A stretch of DNA of 64,000 bases from Shinisaurus crocodilurus. Taxonomy: Eukaryota; Chordata; Lepidosauria; Squamata; Shinisauridae. Within the stretch, counting starts at the first letter, position 1. Each line of letters begins with the position of its first letter. Below the pieces are notes generated by a model. That model saw only the letters and a program-made list of their open reading frames with translations. It had not been told where the DNA came from and made no database searches. Where the stretch lies: contig CM037878.1 of the NCBI GenBank assembly GCA_021292165.1, positions 255,365,921-255,429,920 on the forward strand, read 5' to 3'. This document shows, piece by piece, positions 1 through 11,679 of this stretch. The position numbers and the translations under genes are program-made.

Positions 1-270
1 TTGCCCGAAACAGCTATTGAATGTTAAAGTTGCGCAAACAATTCCCAAATTTGGGGAAATTTCCCCGATAGACCAAAGTGTGAGTGATTTAAAATGTGTG
101 CATTTTGAGAAAGTTGCAAATTTTGTGAAAGTTGTGCATTTTTCAAGTACACATTTTGCAAATGTGAAGGCAAGTTTGGAAATTTGTGAACATTTTAGGA
201 GACATTTTTGGAGTAACAGGGCATTTTCAAGTGATTTGCGAACTGAAATGAAATTCCCATACATCATCCC
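1..270. repeat. AT-rich dispersed repeat fragment
   Basis: AAATTTG-rich sequence. About 45 bases near 30-80 match, in reverse complement, the block at 55650-55720 (shared pattern GTCTA..GGGGAAATTT..CC..GGGAATT). This suggests two partial copies of one old AT-rich DNA element. No termini were found, and the 105-residue reading frame across it has no recognisable domain. Confidence 0.35.
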
Positions 271-747
271 TACGTTGCCACTCAAGGCTGTGGGACACAT
301 GGGCAAGATACAGATTGCCTTTGGGGCTAACTAGGCCCTGGGAGAGGGTAACACAGGAAGGCTTCCCTACTGAACTTGAAAGAGGTGGCCATGCAGAGGG
401 GTGGCCACAAGTCCACCACTCACTAAAGCCAGGATAGTCTCTCCTAAGCAGATTAGGCTAGCTGCTTGCAGAGTTAGAATATATTCCTACCCAGACACCA
501 CCAGCAGATCCTGTTTGTAGTAAAGAAATGTGGCCCTTGTTCAAGCCACTTCATGTTCCTTGCCTCTTTATTCCTATCTTGTGATCAGCCCCAATGCCGG
601 GCCCGGGAATGATGCAGAGATGGGCGATATGGATGAAACAGAGAGGCAGCAGCCAATGGACTCACCCCTGTTCTCACTCCTCACACTCTTCTCATTGCAT
701 GTGGAATGAACGTTGATGTAGAAAGCGTAGAAACATTCAATTCTGGC
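271..747. other. Unassigned single-copy-looking sequence
   Basis: I see no gene, RNA or repeat here. Confidence 0.4.
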
Positions 748-828
748 CTGTGGCTTACGCTGGCTCAACTTGTCTGAGTGTGGAAAGCTAAGCAGGGTCA
801 AGCCTGGTCATTACTTGGATGGGAGACC
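748..828 (+). mobile_element. 5S rRNA-derived SINE fragment
   Basis: The stretch reads like the internal part of 5S rRNA: GGAAAGCTAAGCAGGGTC, then ACTTGGATGGGAGACC, which is the 5S internal promoter (box A / box C) region. It is diverged and only about 80 bp long. No 5S 3' end follows, because CR1 sequence starts right after it. This fits a truncated SINE3-type element better than a 5S gene. Confidence 0.7.
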
Positions 829-837
829 CCTCCTCTA

Positions 838-907
838 GTTTCCTGCATTGAGCAGGGGGTTGGACTCCATGGTCTTGTAGGCTCCTTCCAACTCTGTGAT
901 CTATGAA
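838..907 (+). mobile_element. CR1 LINE 3'-end fragment
   Basis: TGCATTGAGCAGGGGGTTGGACTCCATGG...CCTTCCAACTCTGTGATCTATGA is the conserved end of CR1. It closely matches the end of the near-complete copy at 31230-31322. It is 5'-truncated to about 70 bp. Confidence 0.85.
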
Positions 908-3169
908 ATCCCACCTACGACAAATACTTCACACAACATATGGGGTTGCTGGTCTCTCCGAGTGTGGACTGTTTCCCGGGGGCTTCTCAACAACTAAAGG
1001 GGGAAAGAAGGGACCTTGACTTGAACCTCTGGGCTAGCTCTTCACCTCCTAGGAGACCGGTGGTGAACAGAAGCATCCTGATCCTGAATCCTATCCAGCA
1101 TGCAGAAACAGCTTCCTTCTTTTTACAGTCATGTAAAAGGGGAGTCCAGAACTGTCTGGAAACCATCTCTGGCACTCTGGAAGTGGGAAGGTGCACTAGA
1201 GATGGTGTAAAATTCACAGCTCTCTCAGTCAACGGTGTTCATTTGTTCCCTCTCTCAGCTCCCACAACCCCTCCCACACTTTTCAGTCTGAAATAACTGG
1301 ACTTGTAATGGTCAGGCTCAGAGACTCCCGAGCCCTCTCCCAGTTTCCCAGTGATCTGGGATATCCAAATGGTTAGCTTTTGGATTGCCTGGGGGTGGGG
1401 GGCTGATCCACTCAAGTACCCAGCTAAAGTAGTTTCAGGAGATTGCCAAAATGAAGCAGAACCACTTGTGCGAAAGAACAGCATAAAGTTTATCAATTAA
1501 ACAGTTGGAATACGGATGCAGAATATAAACAATTAATGCAAATGAAAGCTTACTCTACCCTTATCTGTGGTCACATTGGCTCCCAAAATGCATTGAAAGG
1601 GATGCTCCGGGGGCTGGAAGGCCTTTGGGCAAGCAATGCGTCAATTCCTCTTCCCAAAGTGGGAATCAAAAAACAAGGTAGCCTGCCATCAATCTTACTG
1701 TTTTCCCTCACCTCCGGTTCCAGTTGCTGTTGGTGAAATGCTGGCCAACCCCGATTCCTGAGAAACAGGAAGCAGCTTCAATCAAGAAGCAGCTTCAGTT
1801 CTCACAAGAAAACAGCCCTTACCTAAGGAATGTGGTTGAGGAGTGCAGCTGCAAAGGATTAATCTCAAGTGCTATTCCTAGCTGGTGCAAGCTTATGCTG
1901 TGCATAAAACTCTAGCAAAGCTACCAAAAAAAACCCACAACACCTTGCCTTTTGGGCACTGTGGAAGTTCACCACACTACCTGTCAAACGTTAAAAGCCT
2001 CCTCACCATTATTCTGGTATAGCCCCAAACATTACAGGTCTATATAGGCCAATAAAGAAGAGGAAAGCATGAAAAATTCCTCCATGTGGGTCCACACACA
2101 GAAAATCTGCTTTAGCTCATTTTACACCTCAGAGGCATAGAGCATGCTTAATAATTACAATAAATAATGCAAACCATAAGAAAATGAACTCTTACCAAGC
2201 CAGAATTGGCTGCTGCAGCAAAATCAGCAGCTATTTCCGTGTGCAGTTTCTTGTTGTGTGTATGTGTTGTTCCTTCTTGAGCAAGTGGGGATTTTAATTA
2301 GGGTTGCCTCCAAAATTCTTATCATCCTCATCATTTCTCCCTCGATTTTGGAGTTCCATATTACCTGGTCTTGTTTCTCCATGGCATTAGCAACGCCCCA
2401 GCATTCCTACAGGCATTCTCGCCTACCCCCAGGAGAAAACACAGCTAGGTTGGTAGGTTCAGGTGGATCTCGTGTCAGGTCCGTATGATCGCAAGGCTTT
2501 TGTTAGTTAAGAAACCAATTTAAAATACTCTTGGCCACATTGTAAAATTAAAATAAGCGAAACCCTGCTCCCAGCATGCCCCCTCCCCAAATCAGTGAAA
2601 TTTACCCATACCCCATTTCTATTTTCACACCTCCCTCATGTGTATTTCCTATCCCCAAATTGGCAGAAAATATCTCAGCGGTACTATGCTTCTTCTTTTA
2701 AATGTCCCATATAAATTTGCATAGTAATACAGTCTAACTACTTAATTAACACTCTATCACACATTGCAACTTTCTTTTCTCTACCTCCATGAAAATTTAA
2801 TGTATTCTTACAGATCCTTGGAATGCATACAACTCCGAGTGGCTGCACATGCCAAATGACCACACATGTACGTTTCTCATATACCAGATTACTCTCAACC
2901 CTGTCTGAGTGCCTGTGATTGGCATTTAGTCAATAAAGCTCACCAGCTTGACTTTTCCCCTAGGGTGAATTTGTGAGGCATCAAAAACCCCTATGTGTAG
3001 CACCTTAGCAGATTTTCTTGAAGAGGACTGCAGCTTTCAGTAGTTTACATGTCTTGGACTGGCATGGAAACTAGGGCTAGAACATTCCACAGAGAATTTG
3101 GGAAGCAGCAGTGCACTTGTGGAATACATGGTATGTGCCACAGGTATATATATACTGCCTTTATACAAG
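908..3169. other. Unassigned sequence, no gene seen
   Basis: AT-rich, apparently single-copy DNA. The reading frames (up to 118 codons) overlap on opposite strands and show no domain, signal peptide or splice context. No terminal inverted repeats or SINE boxes were recognised. Confidence 0.4.
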
Positions 3170-3872
3170 GTCTACTGCCTTTATACAAATCTATGGAGCA
3201 ACTACACTTGGAGTACCATGTATATTTCTGGCCTACTGCACCTCAGAAAGGATATTGTACAGCTGGTAAAGGTGCAAGAAAAGGCAACCAAACCGATCAG
3301 GGCTGGAGCAACTCCCTTATGGGGAAAGGTTACAATGTTTGGGGCTTTTTAGTTTAGCAAAAGGCAATTAAGAAGGGACATGACTGAGGAGTATAACATC
3401 ATGCATGGTGTAGAGAAAATGGATAGAAGTAAGTTCTTCTACATCTCTCATATAACACTAGAATCGGGTCATTCAATGAAGCGGAGTGTTGAGAGATTCA
3501 GGACAGATAGAATGAAGTATTTCTTCACACATCACATAGTTAAACTATGGAATTCACTGTTGCAAGTGATATCTACCGACTTGGATGGCTTTTAAAAGGA
3601 ATTAGAGAAATTCATAGAGGATAAGGCTACCAATAGCATTACTCATGATAGCTGTAGGCTATTACTCATGATGGCTATATATTTTCCCCACTATCAGAGG
3701 AGGTATGTTTCTGTGAACCAGCTGCTGGGAAACATGAACAGGAAGTTGCTATTGTACTCATAACCTGCTTCTGGGCTTCCCACAGGCATCTGGTTGGCTA
3801 CTGCAAGAACAGAATGTTGGACTAGATGGCCTTTGGTCTGTTTTGGCCAGCATGGCTCTTTTTATGTTCTTA
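3170..3872 (+). mobile_element. Decayed CR1/L3-like LINE 3' fragment
   Basis: Translated pieces in several frames resemble the end of CR1 ORF2 (a line beginning near WSNYTW, then KDIVQLVKVQEKATK, equivalent to KDVDKLKRVQRRATR in the CR1 at 30848). A typical 3' UTR follows, with GTTGGACTAGATGGCCTTTGGTCTG and a terminal TCTTTTTATGTTCTTAC. Many stops and frameshifts mark an old copy of a subfamily different from the young CR1 at 25.6-31.3 kb. Confidence 0.75.
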
Positions 3873-3917
3873 CATTCATCCAAATATGTATAAACATCTA
3901 TGTGAATTAGGTCTAAG

Positions 3918-4083
3918 CAGGACCGGTGCAAGGCAGTTTGGTGCCCTAGGCAAGATCAGATATTTAGTGCCCCCCCCTTCCCAATTGAGAGCGCTGTATT
4001 TTTTTCCAAGGCGTTTCTGGCACCCCCTTTAGCCCTGCGCCCTAGGCAGCTGCCTAGTTGGCCTAATGGTAGCACCGGCCCTG
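3918..4083 (+). mobile_element. hAT MITE, GGCCGGTGC family, copy 1
   Basis: The 166-bp element begins CAGGACCGGTGC and ends GCACCGGCCCTG (terminal inverted repeats). The 8-bp direct repeat GGTCTAAG lies immediately on both sides (3910-3917 and 4084-4091), a perfect hAT target-site duplication. There is no coding capacity. A second copy in the opposite orientation is at 42521-42684. Confidence 0.93.
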
Positions 4084-4091
4084 GGTCTAAG

Positions 4092-5568
4092 TGTGTGAGC
4101 ACTTTGCTGTTATCAAGAAACCTCCTTAGGGCATCTCCTGGTCACAGCTTAATATAAGTGGTCCCATTTGCACATAGGGATGGATGGATTAGTCTACATC
4201 TGGTTCATATCAGTTTTGCATATGTCCATTCACAAGTCTGCTCTATTCCATTTCCACATCAATCTGCAATCACTTTATTTATTTATTTATTTATTTTTGC
4301 ATTACTTTTGTATGTATTTTTTCACAAAATACACACTGTATGCATTTTACCCCTAAAATATGCATTTTTGTATGTCTTTTAACCTAAAACACATTTGTAT
4401 ACATATTTTGGTATGTTTTTGAACCAAGAAATAGAAGGATAACTGTCTCTAAACTGCATATTAGTTTGGGAACAGTGAATCAGGTCAGTTGTCTGAAAAA
4501 TGAGGATCAAACCAACTCCTCAAGCATCTCTATTTGCACAAAAGCAGTACGATTGTCCCATCCACTCAGGAATCTTCACCAATATCTGAAGTTTCCTATC
4601 ATCCAGATTTCTAGAAAGGCTACTGCAAGAGCTGTCTAGTCAATATGGGCCGACAGAGCTCACATGTCCCCAGTATGTAACAGAAGTGGTAGGAGAGATG
4701 CTGGATACCAGATGCAAGAGTTCAGAGGGTGAGCAAAAAGTTCAGACTGAACTCCAGCCTTCAATTTCTCAGCCTCCCTTGCCGAGTCTTAATCCATCTC
4801 CAAACAGCTAGTAGTACAGAAGGTCAAAACGAATGTATAATAAACAAGACATAGGGCACAAGGACACAAGAAGAGAGACAGGCTCAGTTCTGTCTCACCG
4901 TGCCGTTACTGGGTCTCCTGCAAACTGCTCTGTGAAGAAAGGCCTGCAGTGGAGAGGTTGAAAAGATCAATAACAAGACAGGGTGGTTGTTGTTGGTTTG
5001 TGGTTTGCCTGTCATAAACCATAATCAATATTTACTGGAGCAATAATATACTTAAGGAACTATGGCCCCAGCGTGATGGAGGAGCAAGGAAAAGAAAACT
5101 GGCATTTAAGGTCTTTGGAGGGAAATGGCAGCTTCTTAATGATCATTTGGGTGCTCTCGGGTTTCTTTCTTCATTTATTCAGAGATACTTCATTAGTGTT
5201 TAAATCACAGAATGGGGAGGTAGGAATCCCCAGAATGGAGTGACTCTCAGAGGCTAGTATATTTAGTGCCTAGATGATGCAATACCTGCCTCCTGAAAAA
5301 TTCTAATGGCCAAAGCAAGGAAACTGAATCCATACTTGGTGAATCCGCTTCTGCCTTTCTGCCATGAAATCCAGTGCATCAGCTCTCCCCTATCCCATTC
5401 AATGGGTTACAGTCGTATTTATCATTTGTCATTCATGACATTCAGAGAAGCTTTCAACTTTTCTTTTTTAAGGTAAACACATAGGTAAAGCCAGTAGAAA
5501 AATGATTCAAACAAACAAACAAAAAGCAGGGAAAGGCTGTAGACTTATGAACATGTGTGAACCTGCAA

Positions 5569-5609
<41 letters not shown>

Positions 5610-6258
5610 AAATGCATAGGAGTATGTATGAATATGTAAAAGGAAAAAAAAGGAAAGAAAAGGAAAGGAAAGAAATATATATATAGTACATGAAATAAGG
5701 TCTCTGTGATTTTAAATTGGGGACAATGCACAAGAATGACAAGATAGGAACTAACACGCAAAATAACAATTTGCAAGAACAATAAGTGCATATCCACCAT
5801 TGCACAGAAGTGTGTCAGACATCAATATCACTTCACAGTGAAGCAGGCAGACATAAAAGTGCAGGGGTTTGTTTTGTATTTCTCTAGTTGTGACCTGAGT
5901 CTGCTGGACAAGGCTGTGGGACATACAATGAAAAGAACCTTATATTGCAAATGCAACAATTGGAACTGGAAAGAAGAACAACAACTCAGAAGAACAGCCT
6001 TGTGACACTATCAAGAGAACTTTCTTTCTTGCCCAGGTTTTCCCCTCCTTCACAGTCATTGTCTTTAGATATGCAAAGAAAGCAATTCAGTATGAACAGT
6101 GTCAGATATAAGCCAGTTTTTCCCACACTCTAAGAGCCATTATACACATTGCATGGTGGCAAACAGTTGCAACCAATCCTGACTCTCTGATTAGTGCAGC
6201 TGTATGATGTGTATGTTTTTCCCAACATGGGTTCATTCACATTTTACGTTGTTTAGGT
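4092..6258. other. AT-rich unassigned sequence with microsatellites
   Basis: Contains a TTTA run (4272-4295), an AT-rich tract with repeated TGTATGCATTTT-like words (4290-4420) resembling 63380-63560, a GA dinucleotide run (5572-5607) and a purine tract with a short TA run (5640-5690). No gene was recognised. The leucine/serine-rich minus-strand frames at 5507-5805 are translations of the GA run. Confidence 0.4.
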
Positions 6259-6577
6259 CAGGGCTGATTTCAATTTCAGAGGAGGTCGTCAGGAGCCACG
6301 TTCCAGTGGTCGGCAGGGCCAAAGGCAAAAGGATGAAGTGGTGGGCAGGGCCAAGGGCCAAGGGATGGGGCCAAACGTCCAAAAATACTATGATATTTTA
6401 GCTGAAAGCTCTTACTGCCATTAAATAGGCCTCAGGAGAGGTATGTTAACCTTTTTAGAACGGGCAAAAACCAAACAGTGGGAGACCACCAGACAATCAG
6501 TAACCCCAGAGGGCCAGATTTGGTTGGAACCCAGGTGGGAAGGATTTGGCCCACAGGCCTGAGGTTACACACCCCTG
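6259..6577. mobile_element. hAT MITE with TA-centred target duplication
   Basis: Starts CAGGGCTGATTTC and ends GGTTACACACCCCTG. It is flanked by GTTTAGGT (6251-6258) and GTTTAGGC (6578-6585), which match at 7 of 8 bases. The target duplication has TA at its centre. Non-coding. Confidence 0.78.
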
Positions 6578-6612
6578 GTTTAGGCGTTCCCTTAAAAAAA
6601 GAAGAAAAGAAA

Positions 6613-6848
6613 GCCAGTGTGGCGTAGTGGTGAGAGTGTTGGACTGGGACTCGGGAGCTCCAGGTTCTAGTTCCTGCTCGGCCATGAAACTCACTGGGTG
6701 ACTTTGGGCCAGTCACTGACTCTCAGCCTAACCTACCTCACAGGGTTGTTGTGAGGATAAAATGGAGAGGAGGATTATGTAAGCCGCCTTGGGTTCCATG
6801 CAGGAGGAAAGGCGGGGTATAAATATAATAATAAATAAATAAATAAAT
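6613..6848 (+). mobile_element. Complete tRNA-headed SINE with MIR-like core
   Basis: The head GCCAGTGTGGCGTAGTGG includes a pol III A box (GGCGTAGTGG), with a B-box-like GGTTCTAGTTCC about 50 bp later. The centre CCTACCTCACAGGGTTGTTGTGAGGATAAAATG resembles the MIR/CORE-SINE core. The tail AAGCCGCCTTGGG...GGCGGGGTATAAATATAATAA ends in AAAT repeats, as expected for copying by a LINE such as L2. This is the best full-length copy in the window with 31541-31770. Confidence 0.9.
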
Positions 6849-6876
6849 TAGGTGATTACCTAAAACGTAATGTACG

Positions 6877-7022
6877 TATTTATTTATAATCCACCTTTCC
6901 TCCATCATGGAACTCATGGATTCCCATGAGTGGTCTCCACTCCAAACACTGAGCAGACCTAGACCTGCTTAGCTTCAGCAAGACAGCTGCCTCATCATGT
7001 GCCTTAAGACCATGCCCTGGGA
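6877..7022 (-). mobile_element. 5S rRNA-derived SINE
   Basis: On the minus strand it reads CTTGCTGAAGCTAAGCAGGTC, then a GGAGACCAC-type 5S block. It ends in GGAGGAAAGGTGGATTATAAATAAATA, a tail much like that of the tRNA/MIR-like SINE 30 bp away. The 5S-like head plus LINE-type tail marks a SINE3-type element, not a 5S gene. Confidence 0.7.
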
Positions 7023-8349
7023 CATGGCTAATGTGTGAAGCTGTCACACAGAGGTCACTACTGGAGAGTTCAAGAGGGTGGAAACAAGGGTGATGTCTAA
7101 AAAAAAAAGAAAAATGTGCATAATGTTTCGCCAGTGCCCTCAAAGCAATATTTTGCCCATCTTTAGTGAACCACAGAATTATTGCACTGTAAGGCTATAA
7201 GGAGCCTAAAGTTCAAGCTAAACACCACCTATCCCTAAAACTCCTGGACACATAAGCTCAAATATAATGCATACTATCCCATGCCACATGCAGAATGCAG
7301 CCACAGCATCCCCTTTGCAGTAGCTCATTGGAGGTCCCAATGAGGCAAGGAATATACTTGAGCAGACATCAGCAAAGGTTCATAGCCTTTGAGCGAGTGG
7401 TGTGACAAAAGGTTTCAGGCTTTCCACAGCCTTTGGAATAGTGGGGGGTGATAGTATCTCAGGGCAAGGAGAAGTGAGATTTGGGAATCACAAAGAAATA
7501 GAACTCAGAAGAATGAAAGGGGAGACACCTCAGAGGAAGATCTGTGCTAATTCCTTTCTGCCAAGTGTTTCCTTTGTCTGCCTGTTGGGTGGGGGTCGGG
7601 GGAAGAGGGAGGGTCAGATCAGAGCACAGAAGTGAACACCTCAGAACAGCGGAACAAGGAAAGAGCACACAGGCATTGTAAACTCCTCAGGTTTCCCCTA
7701 ATCTCTCTGTAGTTACAAACATTTCCTACTGTGCAGGTGCAGATAGAGCAGCAATGCTCCCCGCCCCCCTCTGAATTTGGTTAGCAACCAGCAGCAGCTG
7801 CTTTGAGAGGAATGTGGTGCTAGAGGGCAGCAAAGCTGCACCTAGCTGTAACATGTGCAGCTCAGAGATCTGTCTTTCTTTCATACCTCACAGCAGTGCT
7901 GGGTAGATGTGGACAATTTTAAGAGAGGGCATTAATGAAGCACCCACAAACACACACACCCATGTGGCTTCCGCCGTCAGGCAGTGTTAAAAATTGTTTT
8001 AGAGTGTTTGCTTCAACAACAAAATAAATAATCAGAATGTCCGATAAAAGACAAGTTATTGGTATTGGATTTAAGGAAAACATGTGATAAATATTGGAGA
8101 TAAACTGGTTTCTACAATCTCTACAAGTAACCATCTGCAACAAGACTGGCACCCACACCATCCAAAACACCTTCCTCCTCCCTAGCTACCTTTCTACTTC
8201 CTCTGGTCATGCTACTGGTGTCTCATCCTCTTCTCCAGATGCATGTGGGGAGGTCCCACCCACCTGCCCTTCCACTGAAAGCAGACATCATGTATAGGGT
8301 GGAAGGGCAACAGGAGAAGCAAGATGAGCTGCGATGTCCCCCCCCCCCC
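7023..8349. other. Unassigned sequence, no gene seen
   Basis: No repeat or coding exon recognised. It ends in a C homopolymer next to the following element. Confidence 0.4.
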
Positions 8350-8990
8350 AGGGATGTATGGATTTTGTTAAATCTGTTCCATCTGCGTCTTGCAGAATTT
8401 CAGGCATCTTTCATTCTGTCAGCTACTCATTGATGGAATAGAAGGGGTTTTTTTTAACCAGACTTTTATTCTATTTGAGATAATTTGCATTAGTGCTAAT
8501 TAGATAAATTATCACTAATTAGTGCTAATTAGTGCTAATTTGCATTAGTGCTACTAACCTACCTCACAGGGTTGTTGTGAGGATAAAATGGAGAGGAAGA
8601 GGATTATGTAAGCCGCCTTGGGTTCCTTGTAGGAAAAAAAGGCAGGGTATAAATATAATAGATAGATAAATAAATAAATAAATAAAATTTGCACTCGCAT
8701 ACTTGCACAAATGCATTAATCCTCATTAGTTAATGCAGATTATTAGTTCTAATTCATATTAACTAATGTCTAATGCAGATTGGCACAATTGCACAAGTGC
8801 ACATTAGCGCTAATATGCACATGCTAATACACTAATGCGAATACACTCAAATTCCCCCTCCCCCAAAGTGAGAAAAAAAATGCATTGCAAGTCATTTGCA
8901 GAAAAAGCTGGTCTGCTGCAGAATCCGCAGGTTGGATTCATAGAAATCCTAACTCATCTGAATCCGTTGCAGATTTCTCCAGCATCCCTA
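8350..8990 (+). mobile_element. ATTAGTGC-rich MITE-like element, copy 1
   Basis: Starts AGGGATGTATGGATTTTG and ends CAGATTTCTCCAGCATCCCTA. The middle is built of ATTAGTGC/TAATTTGCA words. Copy 2 (10893-11517) has the same ends and interior, including the phrase GCAGAATCTGCAGGTTGGATT. A 5'-truncated SINE sits inside at 8554-8686. No clear target duplication. Confidence 0.65.
8554..8686 (+). mobile_element. 5'-truncated MIR-like SINE
   Basis: Contains only the core and tail of the SINE at 6613: ACCTACCTCACAGGGTTGTTG to GGCAGGGTATAAATATAATAG plus a GATA/AAAT run. It is inserted inside the ATTAGTGC-rich element. Confidence 0.85.
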
Positions 8991-9028
8991 CATTGCACAT
9001 TGGAATGGGAGGTGCGGACATAGTGGGA

Positions 9029-9215
9029 AGTAGAGATGGCTAAATCTGTCAGTTTCACTTTCTCCTGCATTTTAAAATCTTAAGTTCTTTACATCTCTAG
9101 AAGAAATTCTTATCAAACATGAAATCCTCCTCACCCATCTTCACTGGCCAAATTCATTAGGTACATGGAGAGACCTGCTGGACATATGTTTTGCCTGCCT
9201 GCCACAGAACTATTA
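9029..9215 (+). repeat. AATCTGTCAGTTT dispersed repeat, partial
   Basis: TAGAGATGGCTAAATCTGTCAG, CTTTCTCCTGCATT and the later CCTGCCTGCCA words recur in order at 12640-13175 and in both arms of the tandem duplication at 44147-45998. This is an unnamed moderately old dispersed family. Confidence 0.55.
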
Positions 9216-9504
9216 AAACCCCCCCATGAAGCTTAGAAATTAAAACAACATATTGGGGGGGGGGCGTTAAAATTCAAACAAGCAGATTTTGAATTCACAT
9301 TTCAGATTTGAAGTCAAATTTAAAACCATAGTTTTGACATTTGACTTCAGATGTGAACTCAAAAATCTGATTGTTTGAATCTGCCATCTGTTTAAGGAAA
9401 TAATATCTATCAAAAATTGCCATACTGTCAGATAACAAATATCAGATATCAAATGCCATAAATCATCTACTATAAAACTCTGCAATACTTTCATAATACT
9501 TTTG

Positions 9505-10140
9505 TATAAAACTATAACATACTGTATTTTCACGCCTTTAAGTCCTCTCACCTCTGCTCTGTCCAAAACTCTGCTGCTAAAACCATCCCCCATTCCCTTC
9601 ATACAGTCCCTGCTCAGATATCTCCACCGGCTACCCACCTCCTTCCTTCTCCACCACAACCTCCTTGCCATTCCCTCTCCTTGCATGCCCTTGCACAGTT
9701 CTATCTTTCACAGCTTTCTTATGGCCTCAGCCACACAAAAGACTCTTCTTTTCTATCATGATTCTCTCCATTCTTCCTTGCTGCCTCATCATGTCTGGAA
9801 CGTCCTGCCTGAACATATGCATGATGCTACCTGTCTCTACCCCAATGCAGGCATTCAGTACCTGGCCCCACTCACACCTGCTGCATTCCCGCCTGACCCT
9901 TTCCCCACCCCACAAATGCTCTCTTCTTTCAAAATGTCTTTTGAAATTCTACTTTCCCCATGAAGCCTTTGGCTTAAACCTTTTATTCACACATTCCTAG
10001 CTGTAGCCATCCCATTCTAGGTTGACTGTGCTTGCCCACATTTGTCCCTTGCTGCTCTTGTCTCTGTTTCCATTGTCCCTGTTGTTTTCTCCACCGGTTA
10101 TTTTAGATTGTAAGCTCCTTGGGGGCAAAGACCTCTCTAG
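9505..10140 (+). mobile_element. L2-type LINE 3' fragment
   Basis: Resembles an L2-type LINE end: CTCTGTCCAAAACTCTGCTGCTAAAACC, CTCCACCGGCTACCC, a TGGAACGTCCTGCC block, and TTAGATTGTAAGCTCCTTGGGGGCA, the characteristic L2-like 3' motif. The coding part is broken. The 153-codon frame here is a by-product. Confidence 0.7.
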
Positions 10141-10189
10141 TTTTTACCAATGAAACTCTGTAGGTGTGATATAGTATAATGTAATAGAT

Positions 10190-10690
10190 TAGATTATTTA
10201 TTTACGGTCATAGACCAAACTACTTCGTACAAAATCGTACATAATCATACACAATCTACATTAGAACATACAAAGGTTCATTAATATACAAATAGTAAAA
10301 CTTTAAAATTCACCATAAATGTTAAAAAAAAATAAATTTAAAACTAGATGGTATAATAATTTTTTTACTTCTGCTCATATTTGGTGCGGATGTTAACCAC
10401 GTAAGCACAAAACTTGGCTACCTGTCTTGTAATGTTCGGATTATCATCAGCTAGCAATTTTCTTAAACAGAACTTATCGGGCAGATATGATAAAGTCACT
10501 AAAAAAGGGGAAATAAATTTAGCCCTTGTTTCAGAATAAAAAGGACAACGTAAAAACATATGACCTGTGGATTCAACTTATCCTGAGCCACATGGGCAGA
10601 GTCTCTCAGAGTAAGGTATTTTCAAATATTTTCCTTGCAATACGACCAACGGAAAGTAGTTGGGTTAGGATTATCTACACGTTGACAGAT
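10190..10690 (-). mobile_element. Non-LTR LINE, C-terminal and 3' end fragment
   Basis: The minus-strand frame 10365-10559 starts with a HLLL-CPFY-like zinc-knuckle remnant (MFLRCPFYSETRAKF) followed by LLADDNPNITRQVAKF. This is the arrangement at the C terminus of several LINE proteins. A related remnant is at 16930-17223. Downstream (lower coordinates) is an AT-rich 3' UTR. The lineage is not resolved; a Vingi- or I-like LINE is possible. Confidence 0.5.
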
Positions 10691-10892
10691 TGTGTGATTG
10701 TTTCACAATGCACACAGATCCCAATGTTCAACATATGCTTCCCACAGTTAGCAGTTGGTTATAAGTGGACACACACTAGAAAGTCAGTAGCAATCGCACA
10801 CCCACTTCATCACCAACACCAACACACCCCACATCCATTCAACCCCAATGTCAGCACTTTGTGCATATTGCAATTCCCTCTCACGTTTTTAG

Positions 10893-11517
10893 TAGGGATG
10901 TACAGATTTTGTTAATCCACTCCATCTGTGTTTTGTGGATTGTCAGTAGGGGTGTACCCGCTCGCCTCGAGGCAGGCGTAGCAGGCCGAAATCGGCCCCA
11001 CTCACGCCTGCCAGAGACTCGTGGGGCCTTACCGGGTCCGGGGCTCCCTCGACTCAGCTCGGCGGGCTCGAGTGGCGTGGAGAACTGCTCCGCGCCGTTC
11101 AGAAAATCAAGGCGGGGGGGCTGCCACCGTGGAGAGACGAGGCGGTGGTGAGGCGGGACCCCCTGAAGGTTTGTGAACACCACTAAAATTTGTCAGGCAT
11201 CCTCCATTTAGTCATCCGTTTATTGAAGGAAACATTTTTTTAAACCAGAATTTAGTTCTACCTGTGCTGATTTGCATTAGCGTTAATGTGCACTTGTGCA
11301 AATGAGCTAATGTGCATTAACTAATGTGGATTAGTGCATTTGCATGAGTGTGCACTTGTGCTAATGCACAAATCCCCCCTCCCAAATCTGAAAAAACTGG
11401 TCTGCAAGTCTGCAGAATCTGCTTGACTCAGAAAAAGCCAGTCTGTTGCAGAATCTGCAGGTTGGATTTATAGAAATCTGAACACATTTGAATCTGTTGC
11501 AGATTCTGACATCCCTA
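10893..11517 (+). mobile_element. ATTAGTGC-rich MITE-like element, copy 2
   Basis: Starts TAGGGATGTACAGATTTTG and ends CAGATTCTGACATCCCTA. The interior and ends match 8350-8990. It is interrupted by the GC-rich element at 10947-11188, so it is the older of the two. Confidence 0.65.
10947..11188 (+). mobile_element. GC-rich TAGGGGTGT element, copy 1
   Basis: A GC-rich island that starts TAGGGGTGTACCCG and ends GAACACCACTA (plus AAA), flanked by ATTGTCAG and TTTGTCAG (7 of 8 identical). It shares GGCTCGAG-GGCG-GGAGAAC-CTCCGCGCCG with 35754-36216. It lies inside the ATTAGTGC-rich element. Open frames here (96-100 codons) are GC artefacts. Confidence 0.6.
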
Positions 11518-11679
11518 GTTGTCCGTATTAAAATAACTCCCTGTTTTGTTTCTGCAGAGAATACATATTCTTTAGGAGCTCAAAGAATGTGAGGAAAGAA
11601 TTATAAGAGTTGGGCTGCTCATTAGTTAACCCTCCATTTATACGGTGTATGTATGGAAGGGGGAATGGGAACATACCTA

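Noticed and set aside
748..828. 5S rRNA gene
   Set aside because: Diverged, truncated and without the 5S 3' end; similar pieces elsewhere carry LINE-type tails.
5507..5805. Membrane-protein-like frame rich in leucine and serine
   Set aside because: It is the antisense translation of a GA microsatellite and a purine tract.
6613..6690. tRNA gene
   Set aside because: A and B boxes are present but no cloverleaf closes, and the sequence continues into the SINE core and tail, repeated at several sites.
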